From contig CAJJYO010000071.1 of assembly GCA_905197385.1 (NCBI GenBank), forward strand, positions 1 to 7,754: 7,754 nt of DNA, written 5' to 3'. Origin of the DNA: an uncultured Collinsella sp. GTDB lineage: Bacteria; Actinomycetota; Coriobacteriia; Coriobacteriales; Coriobacteriaceae. The stretch's first letter is position 1. Each line of letters begins with the position of its first letter. Under the pieces are notes generated by a model. That model did no database searches. It had not been told where the DNA came from and worked only from the letters and a program-made list of their open reading frames with translations. The translations under genes were made by a program, and so were the position numbers. Positions 1 to 5,401 of this stretch are shown here, piece after piece.

Positions 1-106
1 CGCTGAGCCGAGCCGTTCGCGGGGGCATAGATGCTGCTAGTGTAGCACGCGCAGGTGGGCGACATTCAATTTAAGCTCCGTCTGGGGTCTGGACCCTGCG
101 TCCGGC
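1..106. other. Left-edge non-coding stretch
   Basis: No convincing coding region. It contains a short hairpin (TGCTA at 35-39, TAGCA at 43-47) and an imperfect palindrome GGGTC/GACCC at 85-96. The latter lies just past the stop of the leftward gene at 107-823, but no T-run follows it in that direction, so I do not call it an intrinsic terminator. I saw no tRNA or SRP RNA signature here. Confidence 0.5.
39..69 (-). promoter_or_regulatory. Possible leftward extended -10 promoter
   Basis: Read on the minus strand, TGC-TACACT (47 down to 39) is an extended -10 element. A TTGAAT at 69-64 could be the -35, but the spacer is 19 bases, longer than optimal. It would drive a gene or RNA lying left of the window. 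The alternative is chance; the -10 also overlaps a small hairpin. Confidence 0.2.
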
Positions 107-823
107 CTAGCGCTTCTTCTTGTTCTTCTTCTGCTTGCGCTGCTTGCCCTTGTTGTCCTGGGGCTTGTCGCCCTGTTTGGCTTCGGCAGCGGCCTTTTCT
201 GCCTTCATCTTCTTGCGCTTGGTCTCGATGCGGAGTTTTTTGTTGATGCGGGCCTTGAGGAAGGGGCCGAACTGCTCGGCATCGCCACGGACGAAGGTGT
301 CCTTGGGGATCGTCACGCCCTGGTCGGCGAACATGGCCACAAAGATGCGCTCGCCGTCGAGTACGTGGTCGAGCTTGTCAAACGGGAAGAACTGTGACTT
401 GCCGCTCTTGCCCCAAACCATCAGGCCGTCCTCGTTGGCGGCGACGCGGCGATAGCGGCCACCCATTGACTCGTCGGCCTCAACGGCGTCGATAAAGTCG
501 CGGGCGAGGGTGTGGTGCAGGTTTTTGCTCCACCAGGCCAAAAAGGCGCCGAATACGATCAGGACGACGCCAAACTTGATCCAGTTGCCGCCGGCCACCA
601 GCATGCCGATGCCGATGAGCGCGGCAATTGCCGCGGCGACATACAGCGAGCCGCGACGCCTGGGCGAGGCGACCAGACGGGCGAAGTCGGTGACCAGGTC
701 GTTTTCGTACTGGTACTCGTTGAGGTACAGGATGCCGTCGTCGGCTGCGGCCTGCTTCTCGAGCGCGACCTCGACCTGGTCGGCTGCTTCGGAGGGAACG
801 AGGTTGCTCTCTGCGTCTGCCAT
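107..823 (-). CDS. YcxB-like two-helix membrane protein with Lys-rich tail
   Basis: A 238-residue membrane protein of unknown biochemical role. Two closely spaced hydrophobic segments (about residues 58-78 and 80-98) form a helical hairpin, preceded by basic residues RRR (55-57). Residues about 125-192 resemble the C-terminal domain of YcxB-like proteins: an EDGLMVW strand, then a FPFDKLDHV strand, then the IPKDTF motif near 172-177 and an FGPFLKARI helix. The family is widespread but has no well-defined function. The last 40 or so residues are dominated by Lys, Ala and Gln and end in KKNKKKR, so the tail is disordered and strongly basic, suited to binding nucleic acid or anionic lipid; that is inference. 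The start is supported by AGGAG (838 to 834) ten bases upstream. It is divergent from dnaX. The family call is from motif resemblance only. Confidence 0.75.
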   Translation of the reverse strand: MADAESNLVPSEAADQVEVALEKQAAADDGILYLNEYQYENDLVTDFARLVASPRRRGSLYVAAAIAALIGIGMLVAGGNWIKFGVVLIVFGAFLAWWSKNLHHTLARDFIDAVEADESMGGRYRRVAANEDGLMVWGKSGKSQFFPFDKLDHVLDGERIFVAMFADQGVTIPKDTFVRGDAEQFGPFLKARINKKLRIETKRKKMKAEKAAAEAKQGDKPQDNKGKQRKQKKNKKKR

Positions 824-938
824 GCTCTTTGGACTCCTATCGCGGCGGGCTCGCCGTACGGGTTATTATGAATGCAGTATGCCGTGCGACCGCTTGGCCG
901 TCGCGGCAACAAGACTCAGTATACCCGGGGGAGCACCC
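824..938. promoter_or_regulatory. Divergent intergenic region before dnaX
   Basis: This 115-base gap must hold the start signals for the leftward YcxB-like gene and probably for dnaX. The A+T-rich island near 863-873 provides a TATTAT (864-869) rightward and a CATAAT (870 to 865) leftward, so the two -10 candidates overlap. Neither has a recognisable -35 at 16-18 bases. A second rightward candidate is TATACC at 920-925, with TTGGCC at 894-899, but its 20-base spacer is poor and it lies too near the start. Promoter assignment here is weak. Confidence 0.3.
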
Positions 939-3392
939 ATGGAATCGTTGTACCGAAAGTATCGCCCGCTCACCTTCGACTCTGTGGTGGGCCAGCAGCA
1001 TATCGTCTCGACGCTCGAGCACGCCATCACCGAGGGGCGCCTGTCCCACGCCTACCTGTTCTGCGGACCGCGCGGCACGGGCAAGACCACCATGGCTCGC
1101 ATTCTGGCCAAGGCGCTACTGTGCCGCAATGCCGAGGCGGCGCGCGCCGAGGGTGCAAGCGGCTGCATGCCCGACGGTACTTGCGAGGAGTGCGAGCTCA
1201 TCGCCGAGGGCAACCACCCCGATGTCTACGAGCTCGATGCTGCAAGCCGTACCGGCGTGGACAACGTGCGCGAGGAGATCATCAACTCCGTCAACTTTGC
1301 CCCGGTGCGCGGCAAGTACAAGATCTATATCATCGACGAGGTCCACATGCTCACGACGGCGGCGTTCAACGCGCTGCTCAAGACGCTTGAGGAGCCGCCG
1401 GCGCACGTGATCTTTGTGCTGTGCACCACCGACCCGCAAAAGATTCTGGAGACCATCCTCTCGCGCTGCCAGCGCTTCGATTTCCACCGTATCGGCAACG
1501 AGGATATCGAGCATCGCCTGGCATACGTGTGCGAGCAGGAGGGCTTCGATTACGACGACGAGGCGCTGGCTATCGTGACGCGCCATGCAAAGGGCGGCAT
1601 GCGCGACGCGTTGTCCACGCTGGAGCAGCTGAGCGTCTTTGGCAACGGTTCTGTGCATGCGGACGACGCCCGCTCGCTTTTAGGCGAGGTTTCGGACCAG
1701 ATTCTGGGCGAGTTTTCCCGTGCCATTGCCGATCGCGATGTTGCCGAGCTGTATGGGCTTATTCGCGCGCAGGTCGAGGAAGGTAACGATCTGCTGGAAC
1801 TGACGCGCGACCTGGTGGCGCACGTGCGCGACGTGTATGTTGCCTGCGTTGCCGGTGCCCGTGCCGAGTTGTTTGAGGGCGGCTCCGAGCAGGCCGAGGC
1901 GCTTGCTGCCGAGGCCGCTGCCTTTGGCGAGCATCCTGCCGACCGCCTGGCTCGTGTGCTGACGGTGCTCGACGATGCCGCGTTGGAGATGAGGGGCGCT
2001 AGCGACGTGCGCCTGGTGCTCGAGATCGCCTGCACGCGCCTGGCGCGTCCCGAGGCTGATTTAACGATTGAGGCATTGGCCGAGCGCGTGGCACGCCTGG
2101 AGGCCATGGTTGCCACCGCCGCCGTGCCGGCGAGCGTGGCTGCTGCTCAAGCGAGTGCGCCTGCTGCATCCGCACCCGCTGTCCAGCAGCCGACGCTGAT
2201 CTCGGGTGCCCGAGCCGCTACTCCTGCGGCGACCGCTGCCCCCGCTGCTACGTCCGCGCGCCAGGGCGGTATGCCTTGGGACCGTGGTGCTGCCGCTCCG
2301 GCGGCTCAGCCTGCGTCCCGTTCTGCGTCCGTGTCAGTCTCCAAGCCTGCAGCGCCTGCGCCTCAGCCCGTTGCGGCCCCCGCGCCTGCCACCGCTCCGG
2401 CACCTAAGCCCCAGCCCAACAATGCCGCCCAGGTTGCCGCCGCCGGTGCTGCCGAGACGCCCGCGGTCGAGGATGCCGGAGAGCTGCAGCGCAAATGGGC
2501 CGAGGTTGTCGAGCGTGTCAAGGCGCGTCAGGCTTCCTACGCAGGGCTTTTGCTCAACGCCCGCGCCACGGCCGACGACGGCTCCAAGCTCACCGTCTCG
2601 TTCCCTGCGGGCTCGACCTTTGCCATCAAGATGCTCGGTCGCGCCGATACGCAGTCGGTGGTCCTGCCGACGGTCTGTGCGGTCTTCGGTCGTCGTACCG
2701 TCGACTATGTCCTGGATGGGGGTGGCACGCCGGCTCCTCAACATGAGGAGCATTCTCCATCTGCACGGGCTGCGGCATCTGCGGACCCGCAACCCGTGTC
2801 CTCGGCGGCCCCTGTATCCTCGAGCGCCAGCGCGCCGCAGCAGCAAGCGACACCGGTAGCGGCATCGACCCCGTCGGCGCCTAAGCCCGCGGCGTCCAAA
2901 CCGGCTGCTCCGACACCCGCGCCCAAGCCCGTCTCGCCCGCGCCCAAGTCGTCTGACCTGGGCAAAGCCCCCTGGCTACGCTCCGACAACCCCGCCGGCG
3001 CTCCTGCCACGGGTAAGCTCCCGACCGAGCCCGCACCCCGTGCGCCCGAGCGCTCGGCTGCCCCCACGGCTCAGCCTGTCGCGCAGCCCGCGCCGTGGGA
3101 ATCCGAGCAGGTGCCCTACGACGACGCTATGGTCGGCGGCTTCGCTGGCGATGCGAGCGGGGACGATCTGCCTCCGTTCGACGTGCCGGGTGCGGCGTCC
3201 GCGCCCAAGTCCGCTGCAACTGCCCCCAAAGAGGAGGACGCTCCTGCAGCTCCTTGGGAGTCCAACCCCGGTGCGGGCAGCCCCTTCGGCCATCAGGGTG
3301 CAGCCCCGAGCATCCCGCAGACCGAGGACGAGGCCAAAGACCTCATCCGCAGCGTCTTCGGTCAGGCCACCATCTTCAAGCCGGTGGAGTAG
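939..3392 (+). CDS. dnaX: DNA polymerase III subunit gamma/tau (clamp loader ATPase)
   Basis: An 817-residue clamp-loader ATPase that loads the sliding clamp and, in its long form, tethers polymerase cores. Visible in order: the N-terminal YRKYRP; Walker A GPRGTGKT (residues 43-50); four zinc-ligand cysteines (62, 76, 82, 85); Walker B IIDEVH (131-136); and the SRC arginine-finger motif (175-177). The AAA+ and collar domains end near residue 390. An Ala/Pro-rich linker (about 391-511) follows, then a folded domain (about 515-593, starting ELQRKWAEVV), a second Pro/Ala/Ser linker (about 597-793), and a short conserved-looking tail ending SVFGQATIFKPVE. The linkers make it much longer than the roughly 560-650 residues usual for tau. 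The start at 939 is chosen because GGGGGAG (927-933) sits 5 bases upstream and the protein begins at the canonical MESLYRKYRP. I saw no obvious A-rich slippery site for making gamma by frameshift. Confidence 0.97.
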   Translation: MESLYRKYRPLTFDSVVGQQHIVSTLEHAITEGRLSHAYLFCGPRGTGKTTMARILAKALLCRNAEAARAEGASGCMPDGTCEECELIAEGNHPDVYELDAASRTGVDNVREEIINSVNFAPVRGKYKIYIIDEVHMLTTAAFNALLKTLEEPPAHVIFVLCTTDPQKILETILSRCQRFDFHRIGNEDIEHRLAYVCEQEGFDYDDEALAIVTRHAKGGMRDALSTLEQLSVFGNGSVHADDARSLLGEVSDQILGEFSRAIADRDVAELYGLIRAQVEEGNDLLELTRDLVAHVRDVYVACVAGARAELFEGGSEQAEALAAEAAAFGEHPADRLARVLTVLDDAALEMRGASDVRLVLEIACTRLARPEADLTIEALAERVARLEAMVATAAVPASVAAAQASAPAASAPAVQQPTLISGARAATPAATAAPAATSARQGGMPWDRGAAAPAAQPASRSASVSVSKPAAPAPQPVAAPAPATAPAPKPQPNNAAQVAAAGAAETPAVEDAGELQRKWAEVVERVKARQASYAGLLLNARATADDGSKLTVSFPAGSTFAIKMLGRADTQSVVLPTVCAVFGRRTVDYVLDGGGTPAPQHEEHSPSARAAASADPQPVSSAAPVSSSASAPQQQATPVAASTPSAPKPAASKPAAPTPAPKPVSPAPKSSDLGKAPWLRSDNPAGAPATGKLPTEPAPRAPERSAAPTAQPVAQPAPWESEQVPYDDAMVGGFAGDASGDDLPPFDVPGAASAPKSAATAPKEEDAPAAPWESNPGAGSPFGHQGAAPSIPQTEDEAKDLIRSVFGQATIFKPVE

Positions 3393-3413
3393 CTGCGCAG
3401 GCGGGTATACTGC

Positions 3414-3887
3414 TCAAGAAGAGGACCCCTTGTCCGGGCGCATTTGAATTTCGGACATGTGTAGCGTGGTGCCGCGTGTCTCGCATTCGAGCAGGCAGAT
3501 GCGTGACGGTCGGCCTAGGATGCTGAGGTCGATACGATACGTCGCATGGCTGTCCGTGTGCTCGACTTGCTCGGCGTTGACGGTTGCTCCGATTGTCAAG
3601 AAAGCGCCTAGTTCGGCATCGACAATCTTGGAGTCCTTTATCTTGACCTTGAACTCTTGGTAGAGGGACGGGCTGTTGTAGTAAATGGTTCGAGTTCCGT
3701 CGGTGCACTCATCGGTCGCTTCCCATTTGACGATGGGCTGGTCCGAGCTGGCTATCAGTAGTTCTGCTCCAAAGGCTATAGCATGGGTGATGATAACCAG
3801 TAATGCCCAGCCGACAAAGAGATAGAGAACCACATATGCAACGGGGTGTTTTGAGCGGATGTTTTGGAGCACGTCGGGGGCATTCAT
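3414..3887 (-). CDS. Hypothetical single-pass membrane protein
   Basis: A 157-residue protein I do not recognise. A hydrophobic segment spans about residues 17-44 after a short N-terminus containing RSKH, so the remaining 110 residues are probably outside the membrane, although topology is not proven. That part looks strand-rich (FKVKIKD, YRIDLSIL) and has three cysteines (61, 131, 135), of which 131 and 135 are close enough for a small redox or metal loop. The start at 3887 is preferred to an in-frame ATG ten codons upstream because GGAGGTG (3898 to 3892) lies 4 bases before it. It runs convergent to dnaX with 21 bases between stops and no evident terminator. It is A+T-richer than its neighbours (28 G+C of 60 at 3601-3660, against 48 of 60 at 2341-2400), consistent with later acquisition. 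No function is assigned. Confidence 0.75.
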   Translation of the reverse strand: MNAPDVLQNIRSKHPVAYVVLYLFVGWALLVIITHAIAFGAELLIASSDQPIVKWEATDECTDGTRTIYYNSPSLYQEFKVKIKDSKIVDAELGAFLTIGATVNAEQVEHTDSHATYRIDLSILGRPSRICLLECETRGTTLHMSEIQMRPDKGSSS

Positions 3888-3921
3888 GGGGCACCTCCAA
3901 ATTGCTGTCTGTGACAATCAA

Positions 3922-3927
3922 ATTATA
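3922..3927 (-). promoter_or_regulatory. -10 element of the leftward small membrane gene
   Basis: A perfect TATAAT on the minus strand (3927 to 3922), 34 bases before the chosen start at 3887, giving a leader of about 28 bases that contains the GGAGGTG ribosome site. No good -35 is visible 16-18 bases upstream, and there is no TG extension, so strength is uncertain. Confidence 0.45.
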
Positions 3928-4027
3928 CCCTGCCATCATGAGCGCCGCCTCGAGCAGCGGTTCGGCATTTTGTTATCTAGCTGGATGCAGAAAATGCCGG
4001 ATTCCGGCTCTACAAGATTTAGCTTTC

Positions 4028-4068
4028 AATATTATGCAGATGCGAATTATTCAACTTTGCATAATCTT
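4028..4068. repeat. 41-bp imperfect palindrome in the ybaB upstream gap
   Basis: Two nested dyads share one centre at 4048. The outer arms are ATTATGCA (4031-4038) and TGCATAAT (4058-4065), perfect over 8 bp, extended by AA/TT at 4028-4029 and 4067-4068. The inner arms are GAAT (4044-4047) and ATTC (4049-4052). Shared symmetry at two scales in an A+T-rich patch is typical of an operator bound by a dimer or tetramer, but could also be a folded RNA element or a relic of a mobile element. No T-run follows on the plus strand. The right outer arm includes CATAAT (4060-4065), a possible -10. Confidence 0.5.
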
Positions 4069-4143
4069 TGGGCGCGGCTTGCACTCCAGGACATGTATAT
4101 CGACTGAGGGAACACGTCCGCCCCGCTTGCTTGCCCCGCGCCG

Positions 4144-4152
4144 TGGTACGAT
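4144..4152 (+). promoter_or_regulatory. Putative extended -10 promoter for ybaB-recR
   Basis: TGG-TACGAT fits an extended -10 element about 75 bases before the ybaB start. A TTGCTT at 4127-4132 could be a -35, but the spacer is only 14 bases, so recognition would rest on the TG extension. Its presence would make ybaB-recR independent of dnaX, which fits the interrupted cluster. Confidence 0.35.
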
Positions 4153-4227
4153 TTTTGAGTTTGAAAGTCCCGCCGTGCTCCGGCTGCCCTTGCAGCTTGT
4201 CGCGCGGCCGCACGTAAAGGAGCCATC

Positions 4228-4548
4228 ATGGCCGGTATGAACATGCAGCAGATGATGAAGCAGGCTCGCAAGATGCAGGAGCAGCTTGCCGCCGCGCAGG
4301 AGAACCTCAAGTCCCAGACCGTCGACGCCTCTGCCGGCGGCGGTATGGTCAAGGTGACCGTCAACGGCGAGATGGAGCTCGTCAACCTCACCATCGACCC
4401 CGATGCCCTCGATCCCGAGGACGTCGATATGCTGCAGGACATGATCATGGCTGCCGTCAACGAGGCCGTCCGCGGCGTCAACGAGCTCGCCAACAAGCAG
4501 ATGGGCGCCATCACCGGCGGCCTCAACATTCCGGGCATGCCGTTCTAA
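4228..4548 (+). CDS. ybaB: YbaB/EbfC family nucleoid-associated protein
   Basis: A 106-residue small DNA-binding protein, the usual family length. The family forms homodimers with a tweezer-like shape that bind duplex DNA, and it is commonly encoded between dnaX and recR. Features seen: a Met/Gln/Lys-rich N-terminal helix (residues 1-29, starting [20 protein letters not shown]), a Gly-rich turn with a [17 protein letters not shown] hairpin (about 40-56), a [12 protein letters not shown] helix (62-73) and a C-terminal helix ending in a Gly-rich tail (NIPGMPF). The start is supported by AAAGGAG (4216-4222) five bases upstream. It lies 13 bases before recR, so the two are almost certainly co-transcribed. 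dnaX, normally adjacent, is displaced by over 800 bases. Confidence 0.95.
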   Translation: MAGMNMQQMMKQARKMQEQLAAAQENLKSQTVDASAGGGMVKVTVNGEMELVNLTIDPDALDPEDVDMLQDMIMAAVNEAVRGVNELANKQMGAITGGLNIPGMPF

Positions 4549-4561
4549 GACACGCATATAT

Positions 4562-5158
4562 ATGAGTGCGAATCACAGTCTGCAAAAACTGCTCGATGAG
4601 CTGGGCCGTCTGCCGGGCATTGGTCCCAAGTCGGCCCAGCGCATCGCCTATTACCTGCTCGAGGCCGATGCCGAGGAGGCGCGCCGCCTGGCCGAGGCCA
4701 TCCTGGAGGTCAAGCAGGAGGTCCACTTTTGCAGCCGCTGCTTTAACTACGCCACGGCCGACGAGTGCTCCATCTGCCAGGACCCGATGCGCGATACCAC
4801 TCGCATTTGTGTGGTGGGCGAGCCGCGCGATGTCCAGGCGATCGAGCGCACGGGCAGCTACCACGGCCTCTACCACGTATTGGGCGGCGTGATCAGTCCC
4901 ATGGACAAGATTGGCCCCGAGCAGCTGCACATTCGAGAGCTGCTGGCACGCTTGGGCCACGAGGACATCCACGAGGTCATCATCGCCACCAACCCCAACA
5001 TCGAGGGCGAGACCACGGCGAGCTATCTGGCCCGTACCATCAAGCCGTTGGGCGTCGAGGTGTCGCGTCTGGCAAGCGGCCTTCCCGTGGGCGGCGACTT
5101 GGAGTATGCCGACGAGCTTACGCTTGGCCGCGCCATCGAGGCCCGTCGCGCGATCTAG
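4562..5158 (+). CDS. recR: Recombination mediator protein RecR
   Basis: A 198-residue protein, standard RecR length. RecR works with RecO (and RecF) to load RecA onto SSB-coated single-stranded DNA during gap repair. Features in order: a helix-hairpin-helix ([20 protein letters not shown], about 14-33); a four-cysteine zinc finger (C57, C60, C69, C72); a Toprim domain starting ICVVGEPRD (82-90) and including ATNPNIEGE (142-150); and the C-terminal [16 protein letters not shown] segment followed by [10 protein letters not shown]. All expected landmarks are present. The ATG at 4562 has no Shine-Dalgarno sequence in the preceding 13 bases, which are A+T-rich, so translation probably depends on ribosomes finishing ybaB. 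Confidence 0.97.
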   Translation: MSANHSLQKLLDELGRLPGIGPKSAQRIAYYLLEADAEEARRLAEAILEVKQEVHFCSRCFNYATADECSICQDPMRDTTRICVVGEPRDVQAIERTGSYHGLYHVLGGVISPMDKIGPEQLHIRELLARLGHEDIHEVIIATNPNIEGETTASYLARTIKPLGVEVSRLASGLPVGGDLEYADELTLGRAIEARRAI

Positions 5159-5180
5159 GCGGCGTCAGCTCCGCGGCATG

Positions 5181-5203
5181 TCCCGTCGGTCTGCCGCACG
5201 GGG
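5181..5203 (+). other. Strong hairpin after recR without a T-run
   Basis: CCCGTCGG (5182-5189) pairs with CCG and ACGGG (5194-5196, 5198-5202) around a TCTG loop, with one bulged C at 5197. It lies about 25 bases after the recR stop. No T-run follows, so it is not a standard intrinsic terminator. It could protect the 3' end of the ybaB-recR message. Confidence 0.35.
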
Positions 5204-5229
5204 CGCTCATAATTGGGCACGCGTTCATT

Positions 5230-5244
5230 CATTTGTTGTGCAAC
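5230..5244. repeat. Palindromic 15-mer, copy 1 (candidate operator)
   Basis: CATTTGTTGTGCAAC. Its core extends to TTTGTTG-TG-CAACAAA (5232-5247), with perfect 7-bp arms. It matches the second copy at 13 of 15 positions; both differences are T versus C. It is probably a binding site for a dimeric repressor or activator of the gene at 5402. The regulator is unknown. Confidence 0.5.
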
Positions 5245-5302
5245 AAACCTGCTTTTCATCCGCTTATCGCGTGGATGGGTCCGTCTGCACCTCGTATTTG
5301 CC

Positions 5303-5317
5303 CATTCGTTGCGCAAC
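5303..5317. repeat. Palindromic 15-mer, copy 2 (candidate operator)
   Basis: CATTCGTTGCGCAAC, with the perfect 10-bp palindrome GTTGCGCAAC at 5308-5317. It starts exactly 73 bases after copy 1, close to seven turns of B-DNA, so both would face the same side of the helix. It covers the position of the -35 for the -10 at 5334-5339, as expected of an operator that controls this promoter. Confidence 0.5.
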
Positions 5318-5339
5318 CTTTTGGGTTCGCTGATACACT
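5309..5339 (+). promoter_or_regulatory. Putative promoter for the membrane protein-kinase pair
   Basis: TGA-TACACT (5331-5339) is an extended -10. TTGCGC (5309-5314) is the best -35, but at a 19-base spacing, and it is part of the second palindromic 15-mer. Transcription would begin near 5345-5346, upstream of the terminator hairpin at 5361-5389. That hairpin would therefore be in the transcript's own leader or early coding region. Confidence 0.45.
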
Positions 5340-5360
5340 CAAATATGGATTTGAATGAAT

Positions 5361-5389
5361 GCGCCGCTTCTGAGCGGCGTGTTTTTCTT
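5361..5389 (+). terminator. Intrinsic terminator abutting the next gene's ribosome site
   Basis: A perfect 7-bp G+C-rich stem, CGCCGCT (5362-5368) with AGCGGCG (5373-5379), closed by a TCTG loop, and G-T wobbles possible below it. TTTTT follows at 5382-5386, then CTT. It is the only textbook intrinsic terminator in the window. It may end ybaB-recR transcription. Because it stops exactly where the GGAGGAG ribosome site of the 5402 gene begins (5390), no promoter can fit between them, so transcripts of that gene must pass through it. An attenuator role is therefore plausible. Confidence 0.75.
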
Positions 5390-5401
5390 GGAGGAGAACG
5401 C

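Larger units (their letters stand above)
3888..4227. other. A+T-rich gap between divergent genes, upstream of ybaB
   Basis: About 340 bases without a supportable gene. From left to right it holds the leftward -10 (3922-3927), a compact hairpin GCCGGA-T-TCCGGC (3996-4008), the long palindrome centred on 4048, an extended -10 before ybaB (4144-4152) and a small hairpin GCTGC-CCTT-GCAGC (4183-4196). The part around 4021-4080 has only 23 G+C in 60 bases, very low for this genome. No tRNA, SRP RNA or other known structured RNA was recognised. Confidence 0.6.

Noticed and set aside
510..938. In-frame upstream extension of dnaX by 143 codons
   Set aside because: It runs antisense through the YcxB-like gene, and the family's N-terminus MESLYRKYRP with its own ribosome site is at 939.
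1433..1446. CAAAAGA in dnaX as a frameshift slippery site
   Set aside because: It does not have the X-XXY-YYZ pattern in frame and lies inside the ATPase domain, not at the gamma/tau boundary; no better A-run was found.
3687..3698. GGTTCGAGTTCC resembling a tRNA T-arm
   Set aside because: The flanking bases do not form the T-stem, no acceptor or anticodon arm is present, and it lies within the small membrane gene.
3888..3917. Earlier start for the leftward small membrane gene at 3917
   Set aside because: The GGAGGTG ribosome site lies between 3917 and 3887, so it serves the 3887 start; the earlier ATG would begin at about the expected transcript start.
3996..4008. GCCGGA-T-TCCGGC hairpin as a leftward terminator
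   Set aside because: On the minus strand it is followed by only ATTTTCTG, and there is no leftward gene upstream whose transcript it would end.
3888..4227. Possible SRP RNA gene near dnaX
   Set aside because: In many Gram-positives this RNA lies beside dnaX, but the conserved GGAAG...AGCAG apical region was not seen here or in 1-106 or 824-938.
5213..5344. In-frame upstream extension of the Ser/Gly-linker gene from an ATG at 5213
   Set aside because: It would cross both palindromes and the likely promoter, has no ribosome site, and its translation does not look like protein of this genome. The ATG at 5345 is kept as a possible alternative.
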